A stretch of DNA of 64,000 nt from Stentor roeselii (lineage: Eukaryota; Ciliophora; Heterotrichea; Heterotrichida; Stentoridae), in NCBI GenBank assembly GCA_006503475.1, contig RSEH01000231.1, positions 1-64,000 of the forward strand, given 5' to 3'. The notes under the pieces are model-generated. The model was not told where the DNA came from and ran no database searches. It saw nothing but the letters and a program-made list of their open reading frames with translations. Shown piece after piece: positions 18,764-28,536 of this stretch (within the stretch, counting starts at the first letter, position 1; each line of letters begins with the position of its first letter). The translations under genes and the position numbers were made by a program.

Positions 18764-19429
18764 ATGGGATGTAAATGTTTGTTCGATTTTCCAGTAGAAT
18801 CAAATTACGAATCATCATTAAAAACATATCTAAAGTGGTACAGATTTATCAATGTCCTCCTTCAATCATTTTTCTTTTTATTTCTCGTAGTTTTCACAGG
18901 TCCCTCATTTTTTCTATATCTAAGTTACTGGACAATCTTTCTCACATTCATTTACTTTCTCTTCGTAAGTTTCAGCTACCAAACAAAAGCTTTACGAATT
19001 TTCTGTTATTTGTTATTCGAAGGCATTTTCCCTCTAAGCTGGGTGGTAACAATAATTTGGTTCAGCACAAACCGTTCATTCACAAACTACGGCCTGATGA
19101 TAATCGCTCACATCTTCCCAGTACTATCTCTAATGATTGACTTCTTCTTAAGCAAAATTATTTTTCAAAGGACTCACTACTTCATGCCTTTTTCATTAAT
19201 TTTCTCCTACATTCTCTTTATTCTCCTTCCAGTGACACTCCAATCAAATCCCCTTTATTACGGCGTAAACTTTAAAAATTCCTACACTTACATCATCTTT
19301 ATCAGCCTAGTCCTCATCGTTTTCATCTCTTTCGAACTTGCCAGGCTAATCCGAATGAAAACCTGCATCACTCGTCGAGAGCCAAGCGACATAGATGAAA
19401 GAGAAATCGAGATGCAAGTCCCTAGTTAA
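18764..19429 (+). CDS. FAR-17a/AIG1-like multi-pass membrane protein
   Basis: 221 residues with about six hydrophobic helices between residues 28 and 200 and a short, charged cytosolic tail. The arrangement, with LSYWTIFLTFIYFLF early and an IIAHIFPVLSLMIDFF helix in the middle, resembles the FAR-17a/AIG1 (AIG1/ADTRP) family. Members of that family are ER/plasma-membrane threonine hydrolases of fatty-acid esters of hydroxy fatty acids, and the middle His matches the expected position of the catalytic one. The start MGCKC could be lipidated. Assignment rests on pattern only, so confidence is moderate. The next gene on the same strand starts 45 bp after the stop. Confidence 0.6.
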   Translation: MGCKCLFDFPVESNYESSLKTYLKWYRFINVLLQSFFFLFLVVFTGPSFFLYLSYWTIFLTFIYFLFVSFSYQTKALRIFCYLLFEGIFPLSWVVTIIWFSTNRSFTNYGLMIIAHIFPVLSLMIDFFLSKIIFQRTHYFMPFSLIFSYILFILLPVTLQSNPLYYGVNFKNSYTYIIFISLVLIVFISFELARLIRMKTCITRREPSDIDEREIEMQVPS

Positions 19430-19474
19430 CTTAAAACTTTCCACCTTTATCATCCTCTAACCATCTTCATAATC

Positions 19475-20173
19475 ATGTCAGGACTCAGTTCTTGTAATTC
19501 CTGGAAAGACCTGAAAAAGCCTCAAAATCCTTTCTTCGGTGCAATGTTTTCTCGATCGCATCGAAAAAGGAAAAGAAAAAGAGTTTTAAAGCCAATCGAT
19601 AACCCTTCAGATAGAGGTCGGTCATTAGAGCCAATAAAAAAAAATTTAGAAGCTGGAGGGATTCGTTCGATTTCTCTTGAAAATAACTCGCAAAAACAAG
19701 AAATTGATGAAAAACAAGTCCTTTCTACGAAGTCCTCTTTGGAGATAAAACGACCGCCAAGGCCAAATAAGCCGAATGAGTCGAAAAGGTTGCTTCAGGA
19801 CTCGAGTAAGAAAACTCTTTCGAACCTTTCCATTGATGAAAAAGTTTCAGAGAGCGCTCTTGATAAATACTCGTTTATTGACGAGGCTGTGATGAATAAC
19901 ACGATCAGCATGAGGAAAAAGTTCTCGAAACCTCTTCATCCTGAACTTCCGAAACCAATGCAAAACTTTAGACCTGGTCGAAAATACATCAAATCTCCGA
20001 AAAAACTTGATTTTCTTCCATTTGCACCGGATTTGAAACCTGTCTCGATTAATTCATTTCAATCGGCAGTTTCTAGGACTGAACTTCAGATCAGTCATTT
20101 TTTTCAGTTGACTGAAAAAAGTACCTGCAGGTTTGATGACCTTCTGCAGAGAAATAATTGTAAATTATGCTAG
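19475..20173 (+). CDS. Hypothetical basic, probably disordered protein, 232 aa
   Basis: Rich in Lys, Ser, Pro and Arg with a strongly basic block SRSHRKRKRKRVLKP at about residues 27-40 that could be a nuclear localisation signal. Low-complexity Lys/Ser/Pro segments follow. No globular domain, membrane segment or catalytic motif is visible. It has a short C-terminal tail with two cysteines. The family is not recognised. Codon use agrees with the neighbours, so it is probably a real gene. Confidence 0.65.
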   Translation: MSGLSSCNSWKDLKKPQNPFFGAMFSRSHRKRKRKRVLKPIDNPSDRGRSLEPIKKNLEAGGIRSISLENNSQKQEIDEKQVLSTKSSLEIKRPPRPNKPNESKRLLQDSSKKTLSNLSIDEKVSESALDKYSFIDEAVMNNTISMRKKFSKPLHPELPKPMQNFRPGRKYIKSPKKLDFLPFAPDLKPVSINSFQSAVSRTELQISHFFQLTEKSTCRFDDLLQRNNCKLC

Positions 20174-20325
20174 AAAGGTAGAAAAGTTTTAAAGTATGGA
20201 ATTTTAGATAAAGGTAAAAAAAATTTTAGTTATTAGAAAAATTTTAGGGAAAAGTTTGAATTTATAAGTTTTTCTGCATGAATTCTCCTCACTTTCCATA
20301 TTTTCGTGAACTGAATTAATACAAC

Positions 20326-20952
20326 ATGAAAAATCTTCCAGTACCTCCACAAGAAGACATTTCTAATGTTTTTCTCTCTGCTTATCCGAGATACCTAGAG
20401 CCAAATGAAGTCAATTATAACATCTCCACCTTGAACATTAACTCAGAAGGAGGAAGCGACTTCGGGTCCTTCGACTTTGACCAGTTCGGCCTTTCCTCAT
20501 CTTCTGAATACTCAAAAAAACCTGGAGACTCCCAACCTGAGGTCTTGATAGAGTTCGAAATTCAGAAGAAAGACCTGAAAAACTCTGAATATCGTCAAAG
20601 TGTCACTAATTCCACAGCAAGCCCTGAATTTAAAGATGACCCCGGCTTTGGCTTACCTGAAATTCTGATAACAGATGTAGAAACAACTCAAAACTCTGAA
20701 AAAACAGGAAAAAAAGAAGAAATTTCGATGAAAACTCAGAATTCTTCAACTTTCGATCAGAAAATTTCAAGCAAAACTGACTTAATACCTGGAGAAAAAA
20801 CAGTTAATCAGAAAATTTTCTTTGAATCTTCTGAAAAATCAAGTGAGAAAAAAGTGATTGAGAACTCTTTGATTGATCTTGCGAAGATGAAGCAAAAACA
20901 AAAGACATCAACAAGACATCAGGTATCATGTAGCCGTTGCTCGTTATTTTAA
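20326..20952 (+). CDS. Hypothetical acidic low-complexity protein, 208 aa
   Basis: The protein is rich in Ser, Glu, Asp, Lys and Gln with little hydrophobic core, so it is probably disordered. The sequence ends SCSRCSLF, a Cys-rich tail that could be lipidated or bind metal. No domain is recognised. It lies between the basic protein and the acyl-CoA synthetase on the same strand, with 152 and 73 bp spacers. Confidence 0.6.
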   Translation: MKNLPVPPQEDISNVFLSAYPRYLEPNEVNYNISTLNINSEGGSDFGSFDFDQFGLSSSSEYSKKPGDSQPEVLIEFEIQKKDLKNSEYRQSVTNSTASPEFKDDPGFGLPEILITDVETTQNSEKTGKKEEISMKTQNSSTFDQKISSKTDLIPGEKTVNQKIFFESSEKSSEKKVIENSLIDLAKMKQKQKTSTRHQVSCSRCSLF

Positions 20953-21025
20953 TATAAATAGAAAATTGTTAAGTCATTTAATGTTTACCAGAAAGTGAAT
21001 TTTTCTCTTAATCAAAGAATAATTT

Positions 21026-22990
21026 ATGGGAGGAGGAAAAAGTAAAAATCTTGTTTATTCTGTAAATGTTCCTGAAACTGATGAAATCGAGTATTCCCCT
21101 GTACTTCGTCATCCAGATGCAAAGGATGTGATCATCACTCCGACTATCTGGGGCTGTTCACTTTTCTGTCCACTTTTCCAGTGATTTTTACTCAGGAAAA
21201 TCGTGCAAAAAAACCATTCCAAGCCTTTTCTCGGCTTTCGTCCTTTCGAGTCTTCCGATTACGAGTGGCTGAGCTACAGCAAGACCTTGACTTTCCTGAG
21301 TCAAATCTCCCGTAGTTTAGACTCTCTTCAACTAAAACCTGACATTTACCTTTCATCTGAATTCCAGAAAACTTTTTCACTTCTGGGCTTTTTCGGTCAT
21401 TCTAAAGTCGAATGGCTGCTTCTCTTAATAGCTTGCATGAGGACCAATATTGTCACTGTCGGACTTTTTGATAACTTTGAGTCTTTCGTGGGGTGGGCAG
21501 AAGAACTTGAACTTAAGTATCTTTGCACTGACTCTTCGAAACTTGAAACTATTAGACAAGGAATCAGTTCGGGCATCTTGTCTTTGGAGATTATTATTTG
21601 CTTTGACCAGGTCAGTCAGGAGTGCAAGGATTTGTTTGCTGATATTCATGTTAGACTTTTAAGCTTTGAGAACTTTGTTAGGGGTGACTCTAGTTGTGGG
21701 GTTTCTAATGTGACCCCTGATGATCCTTGCTTTCTTGCTTTGACTAGTGGAACTACTGGACCTGCTAAATTTTGTGTGGTGAGTCATTCGAATTTGATGA
21801 GCAACTTGTCGGCTAGTTTGTACCTGGCACAAACAATAACTAATGAAGAAACCTACCTAAGCTACTTAAACTTTTCCCTTCTCGGCGAAATCCTCTTCAT
21901 TTTTCTACTCGCAGCGTCCGAGGGCCGAGTAGGTCTCGCGCGTAGTCCATCATCACTATCATCAGACGCCCAAGTGTTAAAGCCAACGATGATGTTAGTA
22001 GTTCCTCGAATCCTGGAATACATTCACGACCTAATCAAATCCAAAGTAGAAAATCTATCAGGAGTATCAAGATCTCTTTACAACCGTGCATTTGCCACAA
22101 AATTAAAGAATTACGAAAGGACAGGAGCACTTAAACATAAAATTTGGGATGCTCTCGTCTTTGGCAAAGCGAAAAACGTGCTTGGAGGCCATTTGAAGAT
22201 AATTGTTACAGGAATTTCAATGTGTCCTCCAGATCTCGTTCGATTTGTAAGAATTGTTCTTGGATGTGATGTTCTTGAAGGATATGGAATTATTGAAGCT
22301 GGAATTTCGAATTTTGTTTCACAGCCAGGCGATGTCTTGACTGGGCATATCGGAGGACCTTTGATGAATCTTGAGGCAAGGCTGCATTATACTGGACTTT
22401 TGTTTGATGAACTTAGTCATTATTATGGAGAACTTTATGTTAGAGGCCCTGGGGTCTGCAGTAGGTATTATAAAAAAGGAGATGTTATTCATCGTAATGG
22501 CTGGATGGCCACTGGAGACCTAGTCGCTATAATCCCCGAAACAGGAGCTTTCACTTTCATCGATCGAATCGAAAACATCTTCAAATCTCGTTCAGGAAAA
22601 TGTGTATGTCTTCAAAAACTCGAGGTTCTTTATAGAACATCCAAAGCTGTCGCTCAAATATGCTGTTTTTCTGATATTAAAATCGAAGGAATCATTGCTG
22701 TTGTCGTCCCTGATCTCGAATTCGTAAGAACAAAATGGAAGACAGGCAACGCTGAAAGATTTTGCAAAAGTGAAGAATTTTCTCAGGCAATGATCCGCGA
22801 ATTCCTAGTAATTGAAAGGGTTTATAAGTTAAGACCTCATGAAAAAGTTGTGAAAATCGTGGTTGAACTGGAGCCTTGGACTTCTGAAGAACTTGTGACT
22901 CCTACTTTGAAAATTAAAAGATTCATGATTCGATTGAAATACGCTGACCAAATTGATAAGGTTATTAAAGATTACATTAGCGATTTTTAA
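21026..22990 (+). CDS. Long-chain acyl-CoA synthetase (AMP-binding family, two exons)
   Basis: Exon 1 (21026-21180) and exon 2 (21196-22990) join across a 15-nt intron to give 649 residues, the usual length for the family. Exon 1 adds MGGGKSKNLVYSV, a likely N-myristoylation start. Landmarks are the AMP/phosphate-binding loop LTSGTTGPAKFCVVSHSN near residue 232, EGYGIIEAG, the hinge motif GWMATGDLVAI and FKSRSGKCVCLQKLEVL near the C-terminus. The enzyme activates fatty acids with ATP and CoA. The usual PKG of the loop reads PAK here, a mild deviation. Codon composition flips from G/T-rich to A/C-rich near 21830 and again near 22525. Confidence 0.9.
21181..21195 (+). other. 15-nt intron
   Basis: GTGATTTTTACTCAG in the acyl-CoA synthetase gene. 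It contains an in-frame stop in the unspliced reading. Splicing joins the ATG-bearing 52-codon first exon to the main frame in phase 2. It has G at position 3, and keeps A at 4 and TA at 9-10. Confidence 0.85.
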
Positions 22991-23073
22991 TTATGAGGGA
23001 ATTTTTTTAGTGATTTTTAAATTTGGTTATGTTGAGATTAATATTTCAGTGAAGGTTTAAAGATTTACTTAGT

Positions 23074-24702
23074 TTAGCTGAAGTTTATCATTTTAACTAG
23101 TTGATTTAAGTTTAATCTCTTACTCGGATCACTTTCAAGCATCTTTCTGAGCAAATCAGCAGTAAAAGTATCAAAGTTTTTAATTTTACCTTCAAGGTAC
23201 ATCGAATCTTTATTAAACCAGATCTCACTCGCATTATCAAAGGTAAGAAACTGATAAAAAACAATTCCAAGTGCATAGACATCTGCTTTTTCGCAGTCAT
23301 ATTCACAAATAGCTCTTCTTTCCACCAAGTCCTTTATAACTTCAGGTGGAGTAAAGCAGTGACTATAACAAGCAGTAATAAATTCTTGTGTTGGCAAATA
23401 CCTCAAATCCCAACTTCTCGAAAACCCAACAATTTTAACCTGACTCTGACTATTTAAAAATAAATTCGCATCAGAAATCGCGTTGAAATGAAATCCTTGT
23501 TGAAAACTGTTCCATACAACATTAACAATTGGTCTAAACCAAGAATAAACCTCGAAAATATTAAAACGACTTCCGTGTTTTTTCCATTCAATCAAGCATC
23601 TTTCCAGACTATAACCTAAATTTTCAGTCATCACAAAAGTCTGACCGTCTTCTTCATATGCAGAGACAAGATCAGGGATTCCTGATATTTTATCTTTTAG
23701 GTATTTTAATGAATATGCAAGGACTTTACCGTCGGGGGAGAAATCTTTGGAGAATTTTAAACATGTGGTGTCATGTTTCATTAAAGTTAAACATTGTTGC
23801 TCTTCGAAAAAATTATTTCGTTTTAGGATGTTTCGACTTGATATTAGAAAACTTGAGGTCACAGGACCGAAAGGAAGGGAAAAGTGATTTATTTTTAATG
23901 AATTTGATATTTCTTGAAAGGTTTTACGCTTTAAAGGGTCTTGTTGAAGCATCGATTCTAAAATCGACTTATAAACCGGATTCTTTATTTCAAGAATTCT
24001 ATTTTTAACAAATTCTTCCTGCTGAAAAAGTCCTTGATTTGAATGATTTTTCTTAATAAAAACAATCATCAAAACAATCCCCAAGCTATAAACATCAGAA
24101 AGCGCCAAATTAAAGCAAGCCTGTGTAAGTCCTTGATTATTAAACCTTTTTAATTCAGGCGACATATAACCCATCGTTCCAATAGTTGACCTCAAACTAA
24201 TTTCACTTTTACTTTCAAGGTATTCCAAACTTTCCGAAATATTAAAATCAATGATTTTCACCTTAAAGTCCTTCGAAACAACTATATTTTCCGGTTTAAT
24301 ATCTCGATGATACACTTTAAAACTCTCTAAAACCGCAAAAGTATGAATCAAATCATCAACAATACCAAAAACCTTCTCATCCTCTAAAAAAATTTCCCTT
24401 TCCGAAATTTTAATCACTAAATCATTTAAAGTCATCTCACAAAACTCCATAACAATATAAACACATTCATTTTCCCTGAAATATCCATAAAAATCCAGAA
24501 AACTCGAATGAATTCCAGAAAGTTTCATCAAATAATTAATTTCTTGCTGATGATCTTCAATCCTAGCATTCCTATAAATTTTCACAGCAACAACTAAATC
24601 CTTCCAAAAAGCTTTCAATACTTGTACCTGATTTTTAACACCTTGACTGACAAACAAAGTTTCCCCAAAGCGAATTTCTTGTGTTGACTGAACAAAGTTC
24701 AT
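23074..24702 (-). CDS. Tandem kinase-pseudokinase protein, 542 aa
   Basis: Two kinase-like domains in one chain. The first (about residues 8-270) has a VAVK lysine, HRDIKPENIVV, IIDFNIS instead of DFG, GTMGYMSPEL and DVYSLGIVL, so it is probably active or weakly active. The second (about 295-540) keeps the fold (TPPEVIKD, KADVYALGIVFYQFLTF, SDPSKRLNL) but the catalytic loop reads FHFNAISDANLFL and the DFG site reads IVGFSRS, so it lacks catalytic and metal-binding residues. Kinase-pseudokinase pairs often use the inactive domain as a regulator (as in JAK or GCN2). The ATG lies 15 bp after the PKG stop on the same strand. Confidence 0.85.
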   Translation of the reverse strand: MNFVQSTQEIRFGETLFVSQGVKNQVQVLKAFWKDLVVAVKIYRNARIEDHQQEINYLMKLSGIHSSFLDFYGYFRENECVYIVMEFCEMTLNDLVIKISEREIFLEDEKVFGIVDDLIHTFAVLESFKVYHRDIKPENIVVSKDFKVKIIDFNISESLEYLESKSEISLRSTIGTMGYMSPELKRFNNQGLTQACFNLALSDVYSLGIVLMIVFIKKNHSNQGLFQQEEFVKNRILEIKNPVYKSILESMLQQDPLKRKTFQEISNSLKINHFSLPFGPVTSSFLISSRNILKRNNFFEEQQCLTLMKHDTTCLKFSKDFSPDGKVLAYSLKYLKDKISGIPDLVSAYEEDGQTFVMTENLGYSLERCLIEWKKHGSRFNIFEVYSWFRPIVNVVWNSFQQGFHFNAISDANLFLNSQSQVKIVGFSRSWDLRYLPTQEFITACYSHCFTPPEVIKDLVERRAICEYDCEKADVYALGIVFYQFLTFDNASEIWFNKDSMYLEGKIKNFDTFTADLLRKMLESDPSKRLNLNQLVKMINFS

Positions 24703-24717
24703 ATTATAACTAATACA

Positions 24718-27369
24718 TTAAAAATTATCATCCCAATTCAAAGTCACAGTTTTCGAAGTTTTAATTCTTCCAGGTTTAGCAAAGCGACATTCTTCTCTAT
24801 CAAGTAAAAACTCTCCCATAGGCTGATTATTCCGAAGGGCTTCTTCCACATCAACAGGCTGAAACATGCACTTCGCAGAATAAGGAGGTCTCAGTTGTCG
24901 ACTTAAAAGTCGATCCCAGCTGAAGCCGTTGAACCAGGCCGTTTTTTTTACAGTCCCGAAGCCTCCACAGGTCCTTGCAGCAGGGTTTTTAGTGAGCAGC
25001 TGAGTGATTAAAGGTTTAAGTTCAGGAGACTTGTAAGGAAAACCAGAGAAGTCTAACTTGTTTTCTAAAATTTTCTCATAAATCGTCACCGGGTCTTCAT
25101 CGTCAGGGGCGAAAGGAACTGAGCCAAAAACGAGTTCATGAAGAAGAACTCCAAGACTCCACCAGTCAACACTAAAGGAATACCCAGTCCTTAAAATGAT
25201 TTCAGGTGCTAAGTAATGAGGAGTGCCAATAGCAGTGTAAGTCCTGCCTTCTACAATATTCGCAGCTCCAAAATCAATTAACTTGATATAACCTTCCTCG
25301 TCAATCACGACATTTTCTGGTTTAACATCTCGATGAATTATTTTCCGTTCATGTAAGTACTCCAAGGTCACCACTAAAGAAGCAGCGAAGAACTTTGCCT
25401 GCTCTTCAGTGATCTTCCCTAATTCCGCTCTGACATCAAACAAGTCTTTTCCTCTGACATATTCGAGAAGATAGTAAAGTCGAAATTCATCTTTAAAGGT
25501 CTTGATGAGTTTAATGATCATGATATGATCAATCTGCATTAAAATATTTTTTTCCAGAAGTAAATTCGTTTGGATCTGGTTGTCGTTGATGACAGTTCGA
25601 AGCATCGACTTCAGCACATAAAGCGTTTTTCGTGTCTTGTGAACTGCAAGAGTCACGATTCCCAACTCGCCTTTCGCAATGACCTTCACAGGGACCAGGT
25701 CTTCAAAAAGCACGGCAGTGTCTTGAAGTTCGATTCTTTGAATTAACTTTTCACGGACCTCGCCGCTGATGATTCTTGTGAAGTCGGATTTTTCAAGAGT
25801 CCAACAACTGACAAGGCCATCAGCGACAATGGTTGCCGTTCGGAAGTCATTGAAAAGAACACTTCTTTCGCCGAAGTAATCGTTTTTTGTGATGCTTCTG
25901 ATGTACCTGTCGTTTCGGTAGACCTTCACAGTGCCTGACTTGATGATGAAGAAAGAGTGTCCAGGGTTGTTTTGTCTGACGATGAAGTCACAGTCTTCAA
26001 AGGTTCGGACTTGCAGAGCTTCAGCCAAAGCCGAGATTTTTTCTTTTTCAAGTCCTTTTAACAGCTGAACCTGCCTTAAAATATTGAGGACGTCGTTTGA
26101 AATCATCACTTGAGAGACTTCTCCACCAATGGCTTTTTCTAGTTTTTTTAAAGAAATAACGGCGACGTCACTTTCTTCAACTGCGAGAAAGTCTTCAAGG
26201 TAAACTTCTTCACTTTTCTTTATAATGTCCTCATCGCCGAGACATTGAAGAGGCTCGACTTGACGGTCACCTTGAAGTCTTCCGTGAACGAGAATGAAAA
26301 GATGACTTGATTTTAAAAGTCCTTTTGTTATGACTATTTCTCCACGTTTGAATCTTTGAACTTTCGAGTTGTCGATGATTGATTCGCGTTGTGACAGGGA
26401 AAGTGACTTGAATGAAGAAATTTTTTCAAGGGCTAGCTTTTGAGAATTGCGGTAAAGGATGTGGTCTAATGTTGAACCTAAGACTTGTGAAAGACTTTTT
26501 CGCCCGATGGAGATTAAGACAAGGTCTGTTGCTGCTATTATTGTTTGGTGTTGAGGGGTTTGGTACATTAAAGCTTGCTCACCGAAATAGTCTCCTTTGT
26601 GGATCTCGAAGGAGTCGCTACGGTCTGGGTTACATACTGCGAAACCTTCTTTGATTATGTAGAGCATGTCGATGTTGTCGCCTTCTTTGATTACGATTTG
26701 ACCGGAATTCCATCTTTGGGTCACTAGTGCTCCTAAAATAGCTTCTTTTTGAGCGCTGGTCAAAATATTGAAAATGTTGACACTATTTATAAACTTCTTA
26801 TTTTCTTCATAGTCACTCACCCTGATACGTTTCAAAGCCTTCATAAAAGTAAACCGATCAAGTCCCCACAAAATACAAGAATCAACAGTCCTAACAGTCG
26901 CTTTCCTAGGTCGATCATCAATCAATGCAAGCTCTCCAAAGCTTTTCCCAGGTCCCAAAATCCTTCTTTCATTTCCAACACTAACTTCAAGTCTTCCAGA
27001 GCTAACCACAAAAAAGCAACTTCCAGGTTGTCCCTCTTCGAAAATGATTTCTTTTGGAGGGACTTCATAAGACTTGACCTTTTTTATGATTTTCAGCTGG
27101 CCTGATAAGTCAATGCTATTAAAAATGTAGTGATTTTTTAGTACTGAAAGAATGAGTTGAATGTCGGCTTCTGACATGCTTTTATTCGAAATTATTGCGT
27201 TTCGGGCTTCTTTTTGAGAAAAATACTCGAACCTCTCGTCAAGGACTGGCTTTTGATGCTTAATTGATGCTTGTTTTGTGAGGTCTTCCACAATCAATGG
27301 CTTTGTGAGACTGCTGATGTGGTTATTAGAAATTTGTTGAGTTCTACTGCAGTTGATACAGATTCCCAT
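24718..27369 (-). CDS. PKG: cGMP-dependent protein kinase (PKG) with four cyclic-nucleotide-binding domains
   Basis: 883 residues. The start MGICINCS fits myristoylation plus palmitoylation. Four CNB domains follow at about 88-200, 206-320, 325-430 and 435-550. The phosphate-binding cassette is canonical in the first (FGELALIDDRPRKAT) and fourth (FGERSVLFNDFRTAT). It lacks arginine in the second (FGEQALMYQTPQHQT) and is lost in the third. An AGC kinase domain follows at about 565-820 (HRDVKPENVV, IDFGAAN, GTPHYLAPEII), with an AGC C-tail ending WDDNF. Four CNB domains upstream of the kinase are typical of alveolate PKGs, where the third is degenerate. It transduces cGMP signals at membranes. 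Confidence 0.93.
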   Translation of the reverse strand: MGICINCSRTQQISNNHISSLTKPLIVEDLTKQASIKHQKPVLDERFEYFSQKEARNAIISNKSMSEADIQLILSVLKNHYIFNSIDLSGQLKIIKKVKSYEVPPKEIIFEEGQPGSCFFVVSSGRLEVSVGNERRILGPGKSFGELALIDDRPRKATVRTVDSCILWGLDRFTFMKALKRIRVSDYEENKKFINSVNIFNILTSAQKEAILGALVTQRWNSGQIVIKEGDNIDMLYIIKEGFAVCNPDRSDSFEIHKGDYFGEQALMYQTPQHQTIIAATDLVLISIGRKSLSQVLGSTLDHILYRNSQKLALEKISSFKSLSLSQRESIIDNSKVQRFKRGEIVITKGLLKSSHLFILVHGRLQGDRQVEPLQCLGDEDIIKKSEEVYLEDFLAVEESDVAVISLKKLEKAIGGEVSQVMISNDVLNILRQVQLLKGLEKEKISALAEALQVRTFEDCDFIVRQNNPGHSFFIIKSGTVKVYRNDRYIRSITKNDYFGERSVLFNDFRTATIVADGLVSCWTLEKSDFTRIISGEVREKLIQRIELQDTAVLFEDLVPVKVIAKGELGIVTLAVHKTRKTLYVLKSMLRTVINDNQIQTNLLLEKNILMQIDHIMIIKLIKTFKDEFRLYYLLEYVRGKDLFDVRAELGKITEEQAKFFAASLVVTLEYLHERKIIHRDVKPENVVIDEEGYIKLIDFGAANIVEGRTYTAIGTPHYLAPEIILRTGYSFSVDWWSLGVLLHELVFGSVPFAPDDEDPVTIYEKILENKLDFSGFPYKSPELKPLITQLLTKNPAARTCGGFGTVKKTAWFNGFSWDRLLSRQLRPPYSAKCMFQPVDVEEALRNNQPMGEFLLDREECRFAKPGRIKTSKTVTLNWDDNF

Positions 27370-27507
27370 TTATAATGAGGAGTTGAATTTATTGAGTGTC
27401 AATGATTTAGCACCAATCTAATTAACTATTGATAATAAGTTTATTAGATTCTCTATTCTAACATGAAATCGAAATTATTATGAGGAGAGAAGTTTAAAAA
27501 GGTTAAT

Positions 27508-27933
27508 TCAACGATTCAAATAAGGTCGAAGCCAACGTGCTCCTTGTTGTACCACATCATTCATACAATCTCTCTTCAAAGCCAATCCTTTAGAATCAAC
27601 CAAGACCAGTTGAGGAACACTATCAACCCTATAAAGATTCCTAAGTTCCTCAATAATATCCGAATGCCTTCTATTGATCCCAAGCCAAGGCATTTCCCTG
27701 AAGCTTTCCCTGAACTGATGTTCAGTAGGATCCTGCGATACATAAATGATTTCCAAGACTTTTCCATCACGGTTAATCGCATTGTAAGCCAAGACCAAAT
27801 AAGGAGTCAAGTCCTTACAAGGAACAGACCAGCAAGCTCCAAAGTAAAGCAAAAACAACGGAACATCTTTCAATCGACTGCCAGGAACATCAGTGCCATG
27901 AGTAACAAGTTGCGTTTTGAGTACTTTTTCCAT
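27508..27933 (-). CDS. Thioredoxin/nucleoredoxin-like protein lacking one active-site cysteine
   Basis: 141 residues covering a whole tryparedoxin/nucleoredoxin-type thioredoxin fold: a strand VPLFLLYFGACW, then PCKDLTPYL, a YVSQDPTE strand, MPWLGINRR and the cis-Pro region VDSVPQLVLVDS. Active members carry WCxxC. Here the segment reads CWSVPC: the position after Trp is Ser36, and a Cys (34) sits before the Trp. Thus the usual nucleophile is replaced while the resolving Cys39 is kept. Either redox activity is lost or a shifted Cys34/Cys39 pair is used. Its ATG lies 15 bp after the preceding gene's stop on the same strand. Confidence 0.8.
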   Translation of the reverse strand: MEKVLKTQLVTHGTDVPGSRLKDVPLFLLYFGACWSVPCKDLTPYLVLAYNAINRDGKVLEIIYVSQDPTEHQFRESFREMPWLGINRRHSDIIEELRNLYRVDSVPQLVLVDSKGLALKRDCMNDVVQQGARWLRPYLNR

Positions 27934-27948
27934 ATTACAACCGAGTGA

Positions 27949-28536
27949 TTAAGAAAGACTAAAAACATCTTGAAAAGGAGACTCTTCAGTTTGAATAGAA
28001 ATACTGTTCGAGTAGTTAACAGGACTCTGGAATCTCAAAGTCTTTCGAATATTGACATATTTCTTCTCAGCTTCACGACGATGCACAAGACGAGTCGGTC
28101 GAAAACAGTCAAAAGCACTGCTGCAGGACTCGTTAATCACTTGAGGCTCAGGAGGGAAAACTTCTACTATTTGAGTAGAAGTTATTTTTTCTTGTGATTG
28201 CATCACTGGCCGGACTTCTAAACAACTTCTTCTTCGACTGTGAAAGTTTGAAGAGTTCCAAGGAGTCTTACCTGGGGATTTCAGTCTTTCTGATAAAACT
28301 GTTACTTCACAAATAGAAGAATCGGCACGTTTTTCAGTCACTGCCAAGCCGATGTTGCGGAAGTGGCTTCTTTTTAATATGAAATTTTCTTCTTCATCTG
28401 CAAGACTTCCCTGCTGCTTCATCTTTGCGATGTTGACTTGCTGACTGAGCTTTAACATGTAAGGACTAGGTCTTCTTACAAGTTTTCTATCGTTGGGAAT
28501 TATGTGAAAGTCAAAAGAAGTGAGTCTCTGCTGCAT
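27949..28536 (-). CDS. Hypothetical protein, 195 aa
   Basis: The protein is Ser/Arg/Lys-rich without membrane segments, with several basic S/T-P style sites, and looks mostly disordered. It contains a FRPTRLVHRREAEKKYVNI helix near residue 145. No family is recognised. Its start codon at 28536-28534 overlaps by two bases the candidate start of the TPR gene on the other strand, so the two genes have essentially no intergenic space. Confidence 0.6.
   Translation of the reverse strand: MQQRLTSFDFHIIPNDRKLVRRPSPYMLKLSQQVNIAKMKQQGSLADEEENFILKRSHFRNIGLAVTEKRADSSICEVTVLSERLKSPGKTPWNSSNFHSRRRSCLEVRPVMQSQEKITSTQIVEVFPPEPQVINESCSSAFDCFRPTRLVHRREAEKKYVNIRKTLRFQSPVNYSNSISIQTEESPFQDVFSLS

Noticed and set aside
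26749-27105. 118-codon plus-strand frame inside PKG
   Set aside because: Antisense shadow of the first cyclic-nucleotide-binding domain.
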